Source of the DNA: an uncultured Aquimarina sp.
Lineage (GTDB): Bacteria; Bacteroidota; Bacteroidia; Flavobacteriales; Flavobacteriaceae
Assembly: GCA_947493035.1 (NCBI GenBank)
Contig: CANLOW010000002.1
Location: forward strand, 1-64,000
Length of the DNA: 64,000 bases
Direction of reading: 5' to 3'
Shown here piece by piece: positions 16,617 through 25,496 of this stretch (position 1 is the stretch's first letter; each line of letters begins with the position of its first letter). The notes beneath the pieces were generated by a model. That model did no database searches. It was not told the DNA's origin and saw nothing but the letters and a program-made list of their open reading frames with translations. The translations under genes and the position numbers were made by a program.

Positions 16617-16880
16617 TTATTCCCAAAAAGATTTATACCAGTAATCTTTATTTTTATCATATAATTCTTTTCCTTTTTCAGTTAAAGAATAATGATTTGT
16701 ATTATCAATCAACATTTTATCTATCAATCTTTTTAGTGTTGGGTATATTAATGAATTAGGGAAATCATTTTGATTGAATCTATTAGATACTCTTCTGTCA
16801 AGAGGTTGTATACCAATTTTGTCTCTAGTATAACTACCAATAGCATAAATTACTATACATTCTGTGTCTTTTAATTTCAT
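16617..16880 (-). CDS. Winged-helix (PadR-like) DNA-binding protein
   Basis: An 87-residue protein whose last 50 residues fit a winged helix: SLIYPTLKRLIDKMLID then the wing NTNHYSLTEKGKELYDKNKD, as in PadR-like regulators. The N-terminal helix (KLKDTECIVIYAIGSYTRD) fits the first helix of the fold. It is the second gene of cassette 15, 11 bp after a SUKH-family gene, and could regulate or partner it; the specific PadR assignment is moderate. Confidence 0.65.
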   Translation of the reverse strand: MKLKDTECIVIYAIGSYTRDKIGIQPLDRRVSNRFNQNDFPNSLIYPTLKRLIDKMLIDNTNHYSLTEKGKELYDKNKDYWYKSFWE

Positions 16881-16891
16881 TTTAAATATTA

Positions 16892-17560
16892 TTAGCTATT
16901 TAGCCATTTTTTCCAACTATCAATTTTAGAGTTATTTTTCATCAATTTTTGTGCTTTAAAATCGTAAAAAACAGACAAGTCTTCGCTATCAGCTCCGATA
17001 CAACCTAAATTGCTCCATAAAGATATAAACTCGATAAAATCATCTGCTAATTTGTGTCCGTGTAAAGGCCCTTCATTACTACTTATGTAAATAATATTTC
17101 CATTATTATTGTCAAACACTAAAAAATCTCCATCTTGAACTTCTTTAAAAGGAGTTTTGTTGTAAAAATGTTTGCCGTAAGGGTCATTTGGATCATTATA
17201 GCAATCTAATTTCCAGTTATTATAATTGTTTGTTATATCTTTTAATTGTTTAAAATCCCACAAATAAGGGTTTTGTTTATAATCAGATACTCCTCCGCAG
17301 CCATAACATATTTGAAATTCAGGGTGCTCATCCTCATCACGCATTTGCCATCCAAATTTGACAGAAGAAGCATATTCTGTCAATACTTTAATAAATTCAA
17401 TTGGATATTTTAGGTTTGTCTCTTTTTCTAATTTTGAAACATCATCCAAATTCAATTCATTAGTAATCTCGATATCTTTATAAAACCAATTATTCTCTTT
17501 AGAAACATATAAAATCCAGTGCCAATCATTTATCCAGTTAGACCAAATCTTTTTATTCAT
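16892..17560 (-). CDS. SMI1/KNR4 (SUKH) family protein, putative immunity protein
   Basis: A 222-residue protein with the SUKH pattern: VSKLEKETNLKYPIEFIKVL near residues 40-60, the strand SVKFGWQM, a GGVSDY turn, GDFLVFDNNNGNIIYIS and the C-terminal LADDFIEFISLWSNLG helix. SUKH proteins are the most common immunity proteins of bacterial polymorphic toxins. No toxin gene is present in the cassette. Leads a two-gene unit with a winged-helix protein. ATG start at 17560. Confidence 0.78.
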   Translation of the reverse strand: MNKKIWSNWINDWHWILYVSKENNWFYKDIEITNELNLDDVSKLEKETNLKYPIEFIKVLTEYASSVKFGWQMRDEDEHPEFQICYGCGGVSDYKQNPYLWDFKQLKDITNNYNNWKLDCYNDPNDPYGKHFYNKTPFKEVQDGDFLVFDNNNGNIIYISSNEGPLHGHKLADDFIEFISLWSNLGCIGADSEDLSVFYDFKAQKLMKNNSKIDSWKKWLNS

Positions 17561-17577
17561 AATTTTTTTGAATTACT

Positions 17578-17768
17578 CACAACGTTAAATATATGACATT
17601 TAGGGCAGAAGGTAAACAATTAGTTTCGATTAAACACTAAGCCAAACTTTTGTATTTTGATTTATCTTTTTTATATAAAGCCAAATCAAAAGATTTGGCG
17701 ACACAACAAACAAACATAGGCTTTTCGAACGAACTTAAATCGCCCTATTTGCTATATATAGTGTTGTG
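17578..17768 (-). repeat. attC-like repeat R16 (subfamily C)
   Basis: Left end CACAAC, right end GTTGTG. Outer arms AAATATATGACATTTAGGGC and GCCCTATTTGCTATATATAG. Right flank GTTGTGTGTT pairs with GACACACAAC at R17. Confidence 0.9.
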
Positions 17769-17778
17769 TGTTCGTTCT

Positions 17779-18291
17779 TTATTCCGAAATGTTTATTATT
17801 TCCAAATTTTGTTCAACAATTTGCTTCTCAGTTCTTCTTTCATTTTCTCTAACATCAATAACCTTAGAAAGTTGTTCAGTCAATCCATTTTCAGTTTCTT
17901 GAGATATAACTAGATGAATTTTCTTTTCTCTTTTTTTACGGTTCTCAATTACATTCAAGTATATTCTTAACAACTCTATTCTCCAATTTTCTTCCATTAA
18001 ATCAAACTCGTCCATTACTACTAGTGAATTGTTTTCAGAAATCCAATCGAAATGAAAATCAAAAATTTGATCCCCGCTATAGGTTTTTGCTTCATAGAAA
18101 GGTGTATAGAGCTTTTCTTTTTTTATAAAGTCAAGGTATTCATCAAATAGTCTCATTTTTGGTGGAAATCGAAATGTTGCAAGATTTACACTTTGAATTA
18201 TACTACTAACAAAATTTCGCCTTTCAATTTCGGATTTTCCAATAATCAAAAGGTGTTTTTTATTCAGCTTTTTTTTAATTTTATCAATCAT
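17779..18291 (-). CDS. Small P-loop/AAA-like ATPase fragment or stand-alone NTPase
   Basis: A 170-residue soluble protein. Residues 14-22 (LLIIGKSEI) look like a degenerate Walker A lacking the first glycines, and residues 88-97 (SLVVMDEFDL) look like a Walker B strand with acidic DE. A further helix-strand pair follows (RIELLRIYLN, KIHLVISQET, the last resembling a sensor-1 strand). It is about half the length of an AAA or STAND domain, so it may be a minimal NTPase or an adaptor derived from one. Single gene of cassette 16, ATG start. Confidence 0.6.
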   Translation of the reverse strand: MIDKIKKKLNKKHLLIIGKSEIERRNFVSSIIQSVNLATFRFPPKMRLFDEYLDFIKKEKLYTPFYEAKTYSGDQIFDFHFDWISENNSLVVMDEFDLMEENWRIELLRIYLNVIENRKKREKKIHLVISQETENGLTEQLSKVIDVRENERRTEKQIVEQNLEIINISE

Positions 18292-18303
18292 TTTTTAATG
18301 ACA

Positions 18304-18498
18304 CACAACGGTGAATATATGCATTCGTGCGAGCGGAAATTCAGGGAATTTCTGGTAGAGCACGAGTGCATATCTTTTTGTTTGACGCTAACTTAATTAA
18401 AACCAGCGACTAATCAAAATTATATGCACGGCTAAGCAAAAAGAAACCATACATTAGCTCAAAAAGATTAAGTCGCATGATGTATATATAGTGTTGTA
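18304..18498 (-). repeat. attC-like repeat R17 (subfamily E)
   Basis: Left end CACAAC, right end GTTGTA. Nearly identical to R6 through the interior (GTGAATATATGCATTCGTGC). Right flank GTTGTAGCAC matches GTGCTACAAC at R18 exactly. Confidence 0.88.
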
Positions 18499-18509
18499 GC
18501 ACGTTTGTT

Positions 18510-19022
18510 TTATAGGTATTTAGTTTTTATCACATTACAATGATGCGAATTATGGCCAGAAATAAGCCAACCAATAATTCTAGGAGTAAAAATCATATTA
18601 TTACCAATACCCTCAAAATCTAAAGATTCCTGACTCAAATTTTTAAATAATTCAATTGTCGATTTTCTTACTGCTAAAAACTCATCTTTAATCATTGATA
18701 AATTAGATTGATTAGAATTATCATAATCAGCAAACAGATCTTCATCAAATGAAGGTAAAGAGGTTTTATCATTTCTAGCTATAGTCAAAGCTCTGTATGA
18801 ATGAACACGTTCGCTATCTGAAATATGTTTAATTACCTGCTTAATTGTCCATTTATTATCATCATACTTAAAATCTTCTAATGATTGTGGAATTTTATTA
18901 ATTAACTTTATTGTATCAATACTACTTTGCTCTAAAGATTTAATTAGGTCATCTCCTATTGCGTTTGTTACTAATGGAATATAAAAATGATTAGGATCAG
19001 AAAAGTTTGGTTTTTGTATCAT
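18510..19022 (-). CDS. DinB-family protein (putative metal-dependent, DinB_2-like)
   Basis: A 170-residue four-helix-bundle protein of the DinB/YfiT superfamily. It has the expected metal-ligand histidines: H in VIKHISDSERVHSYRAL (about residues 62-78) and in SGHNSHHCNVIK near residue 158. Family members are often thiol-transfer enzymes or uncharacterised. Single gene of cassette 17; ATG start at 19022. Confidence 0.85.
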   Translation of the reverse strand: MIQKPNFSDPNHFYIPLVTNAIGDDLIKSLEQSSIDTIKLINKIPQSLEDFKYDDNKWTIKQVIKHISDSERVHSYRALTIARNDKTSLPSFDEDLFADYDNSNQSNLSMIKDEFLAVRKSTIELFKNLSQESLDFEGIGNNMIFTPRIIGWLISGHNSHHCNVIKTKYL

Positions 19023-19075
19023 GTCAATTTTGTGTAATCAAACCTAATTAGTATTAAATTTTTTGAGCAATGTGC

Positions 19076-19272
19076 TACAACGTTAAGTATAAAAAATCGT
19101 AGGGCAGGAGGTAAGCAATGCACTTCGATTTGATACTAAGCCAAATATAAATATTTTGTATTTATCTTCTCAAACGTAAATGCCAAATTTTATATTTGGC
19201 GACCTCACAGAAAAGCCAAAAACCTTTGTTCAAAACACTTAAACCGCCCTATGTTTTTTATACAGTGTTAGC
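19076..19272 (-). repeat. attC-like repeat R18 (subfamily B)
   Basis: Left end TACAAC, right end GTTAGC. Outer arms AGTATAAAAAATCGTAGGGC and GCCCTATGTTTTTTATACA. The right arm supplies the last codons and the stop of the gene at 19258-19938. Confidence 0.88.
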
Positions 19273-19938
19273 TGTAGTTTTTATTATTCCATTTCTAAAT
19301 TCTAACGAATATTCTTTTTTATTATTTTCTAAAATAGTTTCAAAGTCAAAAGGTTCAATTTTTAAAGATGTTGGAAACCAAGTTTTTTTAATCTCAAAGT
19401 TAGGAAGCAGAAATTTGCCTTCTATTGAACCATTGGTCCCAAACTTTTTTAAATCTCCTTTCCAAAACTCAGAATTAATATTAGATGTCAGTTGGTTGTT
19501 AATAGACTCAATATTATTTGTTGGCATTCCTACTTCACATATTCCCTTAATTTGTGATACATCAAACTTTTTTTCATTGTCATTAATATCGTAATGAACA
19601 ATAAATTCAGCTAGATTACCACTACCATCAAGGAAATAAAAAGACTCAGCGTTCCAAGATTCGAAATATTGAGTTTTTTTATTTTTATCAATCTTAATAA
19701 TATCCGTTCTTTTCTCAATCCATTTAATAGCCTGCTCTAATTGATTAGATGGAATCAAGAAGCAATAGTGGTATATATGGTCAATATCAGATTGATGAAA
19801 TTCTAGTTGAGTCCAACCAATATTTACTGAAAATGAATTTTGTTTTTTATTCATTATTTGTAAGCCGAATATTTCTGAATAAAACTTTAAATCAGAGGAT
19901 AGGTTATTAGTAAAAAGTTTAAGCTTCTTAAATCTCAT
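19258..19938 (-). CDS. VOC-family (glyoxalase/dioxygenase-like) protein
   Basis: A 226-residue protein with a vicinal-oxygen-chelate repeat at the N-terminus (KLKLFTNNLSSDLKFYSEIF, then GLQIMNKKQNSFSVNIGWTQ) and a paired module (YFLDGSGNLAEFIVHYDIND). Such folds bind a metal and act on small substrates or sequester antibiotics; no substrate can be named. The final residues TANTV and the TAA stop are encoded inside the right arm of repeat R18, so the cassette boundary cuts into the gene end. ATG start at 19938. Confidence 0.82.
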   Translation of the reverse strand: MRFKKLKLFTNNLSSDLKFYSEIFGLQIMNKKQNSFSVNIGWTQLEFHQSDIDHIYHYCFLIPSNQLEQAIKWIEKRTDIIKIDKNKKTQYFESWNAESFYFLDGSGNLAEFIVHYDINDNEKKFDVSQIKGICEVGMPTNNIESINNQLTSNINSEFWKGDLKKFGTNGSIEGKFLLPNFEIKKTWFPTSLKIEPFDFETILENNKKEYSLEFRNGIIKTTANTV

Positions 19939-19963
19939 TTTGTGAATTTTTGAAGTAATTACA

Positions 19964-20159
19964 GCTAACGGCTTCGGCTATGATTAGTGCGGGATTAGGG
20001 AAGCGTAGGCTTTCCGATTTATCACTAAGACAAAGCATTTTGTTTGCTTTTATTTTTTCTTATTCAAAAGTCAAATCAAAATGATTTGACGACCTTATAA
20101 AAATACACTAAACTTTGGATTAAAAACCAAAACCCGCATTAATTATAGCCCTTGTTACC
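19964..20159 (-). repeat. attC-like repeat R19 (subfamily D)
   Basis: Left end GCTAAC, right end GTTACC. Outer arms CGGCTATGATTAGTGCGGG and CCCGCATTAATTATAGCC. The inner stem uses AAAGCATTTTGTTTGC and AATCAAAATGATTTGACG. Confidence 0.9.
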
Positions 20160-20845
20160 TACAGGCTTTTATGTTTCAATGTTAACATTTCATTTCCTCC
20201 TTTTTGAAACTCATATTTTACTTTTTCTATATTAACTATATGTTTTTTTTCAAAATGAGTGATGACATCATCTAACATTTCTGATTTTTCAGCATTTAAA
20301 TTAAGTATTGGGAATATTCTGATTTCTTTGCATAATCTCAACATTTCATTTATAGATTTTATGTGAAATTCAATTCCAAGTTTAGGATAAAGTAATAAAA
20401 AATGTGAGCTTAAACCTAAATCAAATGTTTGTTGTTTAAAATCCAATTTTTCAGGTAAAGAATGGTAAATATATCTACCTTCTTTTTTTCCTTTTGAAAA
20501 ATCGTTTAAAAAGTCTGACATAGATTTTACTCTTATAATTTCTAATTCATCAGGGGTTTTAATATTTTTCCAAATAAAGTTTTCAGTATTATTTCTAACC
20601 TGTTTCATTACTTGTTTTTTAACAATTTCAAATCGTTCTTTAAGTTCAGTTTCCGAAAATTGATATATCACATCAATTGAAGTGCATTTCTTTCCAAGAT
20701 AATTTAGTTCAGAATTAAAACTTGCAGGTCCATCTCCGAAGCTTATTATGTTTTTATCTAAATCATCATTAGACAAGTTAAAGATTTCTTGATACTCTTT
20801 TAAATTTCTTCCCCAAGGGACTGCTTTCTCTAATTCAAATTTCAT
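20159..20845 (-). CDS. SAM-dependent methyltransferase-like protein
   Basis: A 228-residue protein with a Rossmann methyltransferase look: motif I in IISFGDGPASFNSELNYLG (about residues 33-52), an acidic end of the second strand in KCTSIDVIYQFS, and a motif IV-like FDLGLSSHFLLLYPKL near residue 142. The glycine-rich loop is somewhat degenerate. Substrate unknown. The TAG stop (20159-20161) touches the core of R19. Single gene of cassette 19, ATG start 15 bp from the R20 core. Confidence 0.75.
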   Translation of the reverse strand: MKFELEKAVPWGRNLKEYQEIFNLSNDDLDKNIISFGDGPASFNSELNYLGKKCTSIDVIYQFSETELKERFEIVKKQVMKQVRNNTENFIWKNIKTPDELEIIRVKSMSDFLNDFSKGKKEGRYIYHSLPEKLDFKQQTFDLGLSSHFLLLYPKLGIEFHIKSINEMLRLCKEIRIFPILNLNAEKSEMLDDVITHFEKKHIVNIEKVKYEFQKGGNEMLTLKHKSL

Positions 20846-20859
20846 TTTCGGTGCTTGTA

Positions 20860-21053
20860 GGTAACGGCTTCGGCTATGATTAGTACGGAAATAGGGAAGC
20901 GGAGGCTTTCCGATTAAGCACTAAGGCGAAGCATTTTGTTTGCTTTATTTTTCTTATTCAAAAGTCAAATCAAAATGATTTGATGACATTATAAAAATAC
21001 ACTAAACTTTGGATTAAACACCGAAACCCGTATTAATTATAGCCATTGTTGGC
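20860..21053 (-). repeat. attC-like repeat R20 (subfamily D)
   Basis: Left end GGTAAC, right end GTTGGC. Sister of R19. Right flank GTTGGCATTA matches TTAATGCCAAC at R21. It is the closest intact relative of the decayed inverted repeat at 61856-62047. Confidence 0.9.
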
Positions 21054-21063
21054 ATTAGTATTT

Positions 21064-21903
21064 TTAACAGCCCATTGGAATTTCAAACTCGATAATTTTT
21101 TCAATGACTGAATCATTTTTGTCAGTCAATAATATTTTTAAAAAAATCCTACTCATTGAAACTCCACTTGGATATTCATTAACGTTTTTTATATGTTTAG
21201 GCCAATATCCACCACATTCTTTTTCTACAGCTTTTTTTAATTCATTTATGTCTACTTCTATGAACTTTTCCCAATCTTCATGTTTATATGAATCCGAAAC
21301 AAATGTGTTTTCTTTCACATCAAAATTCAATTTATTCCAATCTGAATAATAGTGTTTCCATTCTGTTAAGTCACAATGTGGGCCTTCGTTCATTATAGTT
21401 ACACTATTTTCGTGGCGTTGGAAAATCTCAATTTTTTTAAATTTTGATTGCTTGATTTTTATTTTTTTTCCTTCTGGGGTTTCTCCAAGTTCTAAATAAA
21501 CCTTTGCAGTATCATTTTGAGTTTTTTTAAGTTCTCCATTTTCGTCCCAAACCTCTAATTCCATTAGTAAGGAAAAATCTTGAAATTTGATTTCGATTCT
21601 TTTACTCAATCGATTTGATGTCAAAAAACCATTAAAAACATAACCTTTATGATTACCATCGATTTCTTGAATTTCAACCCATTTTCCGCTTATATTTTCA
21701 TTTCCGTCCTTGATTGTTAATTCGATTTCGGTTTCTTTTAAAATGTCAACTCTTGTTCCATATTCCAGTTTTCCAATTCTTTCAGAACCTGTATTGGGTT
21801 TTTCTCTTACAATTAATCCATTATCAGCATTAACATACTGAATTTGTTGTCCAAAAATGTAATTGGTCAAAATCAATAGTAAAATGGTAATTGCGTTTTT
21901 CAT
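21064..21903 (-). CDS. Secreted SH3-like domain protein
   Basis: A 279-residue protein from the ATG at 21903 (MKNAITILLLILTNYIFGQQ), with a signal peptide of about 18 residues. Residues about 20-90 are a bacterial SH3 domain (YVNADNGLIVREKPNTGSER, IGKLEYGTRVDILKE, GKWVEIQ, GYVFNGFL). The C-terminal 180 residues are beta-rich with no recognised family and four cysteines. The longer frame upstream reads into repeat R21, so the ATG start is preferred. Probably periplasmic or surface located. Confidence 0.75.
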   Translation of the reverse strand: MKNAITILLLILTNYIFGQQIQYVNADNGLIVREKPNTGSERIGKLEYGTRVDILKETEIELTIKDGNENISGKWVEIQEIDGNHKGYVFNGFLTSNRLSKRIEIKFQDFSLLMELEVWDENGELKKTQNDTAKVYLELGETPEGKKIKIKQSKFKKIEIFQRHENSVTIMNEGPHCDLTEWKHYYSDWNKLNFDVKENTFVSDSYKHEDWEKFIEVDINELKKAVEKECGGYWPKHIKNVNEYPSGVSMSRIFLKILLTDKNDSVIEKIIEFEIPMGC

Positions 21904-21909
21904 ATTAAT

Positions 21910-22102
21910 GCCAACGTTTAGTATAAGAAACGTAGGGCAGTTAAAAAGCACTTTCATTTCGGTTTATTACTTAGCTAAATATAAATATTTTGCTTTTATC
22001 TTTTCTTCTATAAACGCCAAATTTTATATTTAGCGGACTTTGTTAATATTCACAGACCTTGGATTTAGCACAAACGCCCTATGTTTTTTATACATTGTTA
22101 GC
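21910..22102 (-). repeat. attC-like repeat R21 (subfamily B)
   Basis: Left end GCCAAC, right end GTTAGC. Outer arms AGTATAAGAAACGTAGGGC and GCCCTATGTTTTTTATACA. Right flank GTTAGCCAC matches GTGGCTAAC at R22 exactly. Confidence 0.9.
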
Positions 22103-22108
22103 CACTGG

Positions 22109-24457
22109 CTATTCTTCAATTATTCGCTTTATTCTTTCAAAAACAGTTTTTTCGTAACTGTCAAATTCATTTAATATTCTTTTACTATCTGTTGCATTGG
22201 TAGAGTCATAATAATCTACAATTTTTTGAGGAACACCAAAATCGCTTGCAATTCTAGCTTCTTCACTAAACGCATTGTATTCTAACTTAATTAATAATTT
22301 GTCAATTCCAGAAACTTCATCAATTGTAGTATCTAGTTTTTGAGACTCAATATATTTATACATTAAATTGAATATTCCTAAGTATTTAACTAATTGATAT
22401 TTGTACGTATTGAAAATCATACTGGAAGCTTGACGCATAGCACTATTTACTGCATTTTTATTGTTTTTCCTCTTTTCATAATTTAAATAGTATTTATAAA
22501 CACCATTAAAACCACCTCTTAAATAACTATTAAGTGAAGCGAAAATTATAGAATAACTATTTGGTGAATAGTTATCTTTAAATTTATTTTCAATCATACT
22601 TTTGAGAGTTTCATTCTCAATGATATCGAAGCATAAATCAAGAATAACTTGAAACCCATCTTTATCAATTCCAATAGTCGGTAAATTTAATCGCCTAATT
22701 AATTTTTTGATTTTAAGATGTTGTAATGAATCAAGTTTAATAATTTCATCATATATTTTTATTTTATCCCTTTTGCTGACTACTTTGAATTGTGATAAAA
22801 TATTATTTGGAATACCTCTTTCTGATTGCATTTTACTTACTTCTTCAAGCCTTTCTTTACTTCTATCATCTAAAAACTGACTAGGTGTCATCTCATCGTC
22901 AATTTCCTTTTTTGTTTGACTTGGGTCGTAATTCTTATGTTTTATTGGTTCGCCTTGTTGATTTAATTTATTTATAAATTCTGAGTCTAAAGAAATTACT
23001 CTACCTGTATAATGTTCCATAAACCTACCAGCTCGTCCTGCAATATTCTTAGCATCAAATGTTACTAGTGGTTTAGCGTGTTTACCTGAACCTTTAAGAC
23101 TCTTATAAACAATCATATTTTTTGCAGTAGTATTAACACCTTCGGTAATTGTTGTTGTTGAACAAAGAATATCAAGACCAGAATCTGAATTGTTAAAAAG
23201 ACTGACAATTTCTTTTTGAATGTATTTAGGAACAACACCGTGATGCACACCAATGCCCTTTTCAAGTGCATTAATTACCACCCATTCGTTGTCATATTTG
23301 TTTTTAAGGTGATTTAGGAAAGTCGCAATATAATCTGTGTTTATTTTACTTCTTTCATATCCTGAAGCTACATTTTCTGTAATAGCTTTAGTATTACAGT
23401 AAACTATTGCATTTTCATTCCGTACTAATATTCTATCTAAAAGTTCTTGAATTTTTTTCTTCTTTGTATTCTTGCCTTTTAAATTAAAATTTATACCATC
23501 TACTGTTATTTCTGTATTAACATTTTCAATGTTTGTTTGGCTAACTTTTACTATTTCATATTCATTTCTAAGAAGCTTTGTTATACCTAAATCATTTAAG
23601 AATAAGTCAAAGGAAGGATTGTAGAAATCTGAGTTTTCATTTAAAATTTCTATATATGGACCAGCTAATAATATATCGATATTTGGAAATCTGGAAAGAC
23701 CATAAAAAATAGACATTCTATAGGCAACATCTCTTTCATTTTCTCGTGCCTCATCATCGATAATATATCCATTATCTATTTTGTAAACTTCATCAACGAA
23801 TATGAAATCTAGGTCTAGACCTTCATTTCTTTTGTCAAGGAATGAAAGGAATCTTTCAGGCGTAAAAATAAAGATATTATATTCTCCATAGTCATTATCA
23901 ATATCACTTAAAGTATGAATCTCATAATCTATTGGGAAATTAATTTTTCCCTCTTTTATTTTTGCTAGATTTTCTGATAAAAGAGCGATGCTCGGAAATA
24001 TTAATACAATATTTTTATACTGAATTTTTTTAATAACTTCATATACTAAATGGGTTTTGCCAAATGAAGTTGATGCTGAAAGGAAAAAACGATTTTTATC
24101 GCCAGAGACGAAAAGGTCTAATATTTCTTTTTGATACTGATGTAATTTTGAATTATCATCTGTGTAAAGAGTTGATTCGTAAAGCAAAGATGATATTGTA
24201 CTTAAACCAATATTTTCGTCATCTATTTTTAAAGAGTTTTCATTGTTGAAATTTGTTAGAATATCGTAATAATGTGGTATTCCTGCTTTATTAGATAGAT
24301 ATAGTAGAAACCTTTTATCAGCATCATCAAGGTCTTCGTTTTTAATGAAATCAAAATATTCACAAACACTACTTAAAAGATGGTAGTCTTCCAATTCTCC
24401 ATTGTTAAAAGAATTTAGTGCTGTTACGACATTAAGGGTTCTTTCGTGTCTATCCAT
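22109..24457 (-). CDS. hamB: HamB-like DEAD/DEAH-box helicase of a Hachiman defence system
   Basis: A 782-residue superfamily 2 helicase. Motif I is STSFGKTH (about residues 129-136), motif II is VDEVYK (221-226), motif VI is NIAGRAGRF (about residue 478), and a Q-like HQYQKEIL lies before motif I. It overlaps the nuclease-like gene upstream by 34 bp, the arrangement of Hachiman (HamA DUF1837 nuclease plus HamB helicase). In that antiphage system the helicase senses aberrant DNA and releases the nuclease. The helicase motifs are read directly; the Hachiman identity rests on the partner. Confidence 0.87.
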   Translation of the reverse strand: MDRHERTLNVVTALNSFNNGELEDYHLLSSVCEYFDFIKNEDLDDADKRFLLYLSNKAGIPHYYDILTNFNNENSLKIDDENIGLSTISSLLYESTLYTDDNSKLHQYQKEILDLFVSGDKNRFFLSASTSFGKTHLVYEVIKKIQYKNIVLIFPSIALLSENLAKIKEGKINFPIDYEIHTLSDIDNDYGEYNIFIFTPERFLSFLDKRNEGLDLDFIFVDEVYKIDNGYIIDDEARENERDVAYRMSIFYGLSRFPNIDILLAGPYIEILNENSDFYNPSFDLFLNDLGITKLLRNEYEIVKVSQTNIENVNTEITVDGINFNLKGKNTKKKKIQELLDRILVRNENAIVYCNTKAITENVASGYERSKINTDYIATFLNHLKNKYDNEWVVINALEKGIGVHHGVVPKYIQKEIVSLFNNSDSGLDILCSTTTITEGVNTTAKNMIVYKSLKGSGKHAKPLVTFDAKNIAGRAGRFMEHYTGRVISLDSEFINKLNQQGEPIKHKNYDPSQTKKEIDDEMTPSQFLDDRSKERLEEVSKMQSERGIPNNILSQFKVVSKRDKIKIYDEIIKLDSLQHLKIKKLIRRLNLPTIGIDKDGFQVILDLCFDIIENETLKSMIENKFKDNYSPNSYSIIFASLNSYLRGGFNGVYKYYLNYEKRKNNKNAVNSAMRQASSMIFNTYKYQLVKYLGIFNLMYKYIESQKLDTTIDEVSGIDKLLIKLEYNAFSEEARIASDFGVPQKIVDYYDSTNATDSKRILNEFDSYEKTVFERIKRIIEE

Positions 24458-25335
24458 TTAATTATTGTTTCTTTTGTCGCTTTAACATCATCTATTGGTA
24501 AGAATATGAAGAATATTGAAAAATCAATACTTATATCATCAAAGCTAATATGACTGAATTTGTCTTTTATATGTTCGACTGCTAGTTTTATTGAATCACT
24601 ATAAGTTTCACTAATAGAGTTATATGTAACTAGTACTGGATAAATTAAGCTTATGTTATTATCATTTAATTCTTTTTCCAAAGAATCTATTATACACTTG
24701 TCCCATTTATCTAATATTGAATACAATTTTGAAGTTTTATCAACTATGTCTCCTTTATGTTGAAGTATTGTAGTAAAGTTTGTATTTACTAAATAGTCAT
24801 CAGAAATTGCTTTTTCAATACTTTTAAAAACACTATTAATTGCGCTTTTACAATCTTCATAAAATTTTGTTTCGCCAAACCAAAGTTCAATTTCATCTTT
24901 TCTTTGAATTAAATGAAACGCATCATAGCCAGTAACTTCGGTTTTCTTTTGAATGTCATAAAAGTATCCTCTTGATATTAAGGTATCTGTTTTATAAAAA
25001 TGCTTTAAGATGCAATAGAGCAAAGATTCTCCGTAAATTCCAAGCTTTCTTTTTGCTAGGTCATTAGCAGAATAATTGAATTTAAACTTATTATTAAATG
25101 CTTTTAGAAACATTTTTTGGTGATTGGCACCACTTAATTGAAATTCGTCATAAGCATAATAAAGAATGCCTTCGTAAATTATTTTTGCTAAATCTGAGTC
25201 ATCACCTGATTTAAAGCAGTCATCCTCAATATTAGCTGAAGTAACACAAGTTTTGTCAATTTTAGTTTTCAAGTCAGGTAAACTGCACTCTAGAAGAATG
25301 GTTTTGCTTATTAAATCTTTTAGACTTGCTTTCAT
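24424..25335 (-). CDS. hamA: HamA-like (DUF1837) nuclease of a Hachiman defence system
   Basis: A 303-residue protein with the DUF1837 pattern: LGIYGESLLYCILKH (Glu103), EVTGYDAFHLI (Asp138) and LWFGETKFYEDC (Glu155, Lys157), which together form a PD-(D/E)xK-like nuclease core. HamA is the effector of Hachiman. It precedes and overlaps the helicase gene, so the two are translated together. Cassette 21 thus carries a complete two-gene defence system between two attC-like repeats. ATG start at 25335, 21 bp from the R22 core. Confidence 0.83.
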   Translation of the reverse strand: MKASLKDLISKTILLECSLPDLKTKIDKTCVTSANIEDDCFKSGDDSDLAKIIYEGILYYAYDEFQLSGANHQKMFLKAFNNKFKFNYSANDLAKRKLGIYGESLLYCILKHFYKTDTLISRGYFYDIQKKTEVTGYDAFHLIQRKDEIELWFGETKFYEDCKSAINSVFKSIEKAISDDYLVNTNFTTILQHKGDIVDKTSKLYSILDKWDKCIIDSLEKELNDNNISLIYPVLVTYNSISETYSDSIKLAVEHIKDKFSHISFDDISIDFSIFFIFLPIDDVKATKETIIKWIDTKEPLMS

Positions 25336-25355
25336 TGGCAGTTTTTCGGCTTGTG

Positions 25356-25484
25356 GCTAACGGTCTTGTATATGAAAAGTAGCGGGTTTTGCTCACTAGC
25401 TTTTCAGTTTAACAATGACCTTTAATTTATTAATTTTCTTTTGATTAAGGGATTAAACCGCTATTTTTTATATACGTTGTTGGG
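25356..25484 (-). repeat. attC-like repeat R22 (short type)
   Basis: Left end GCTAAC, right end GTTGGG, only 129 bp. Outer arms TGTATATGAAAAGTAGCGG pair with CCGCTATTTTTTATATAC. It lacks the long inner stem, so it marks the minimal form of the repeat. Right flank GTTGGGCATA matches TTATGCCCAAC at R23. Confidence 0.87.
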
Positions 25485-25496
25485 CATAGTACTTAT

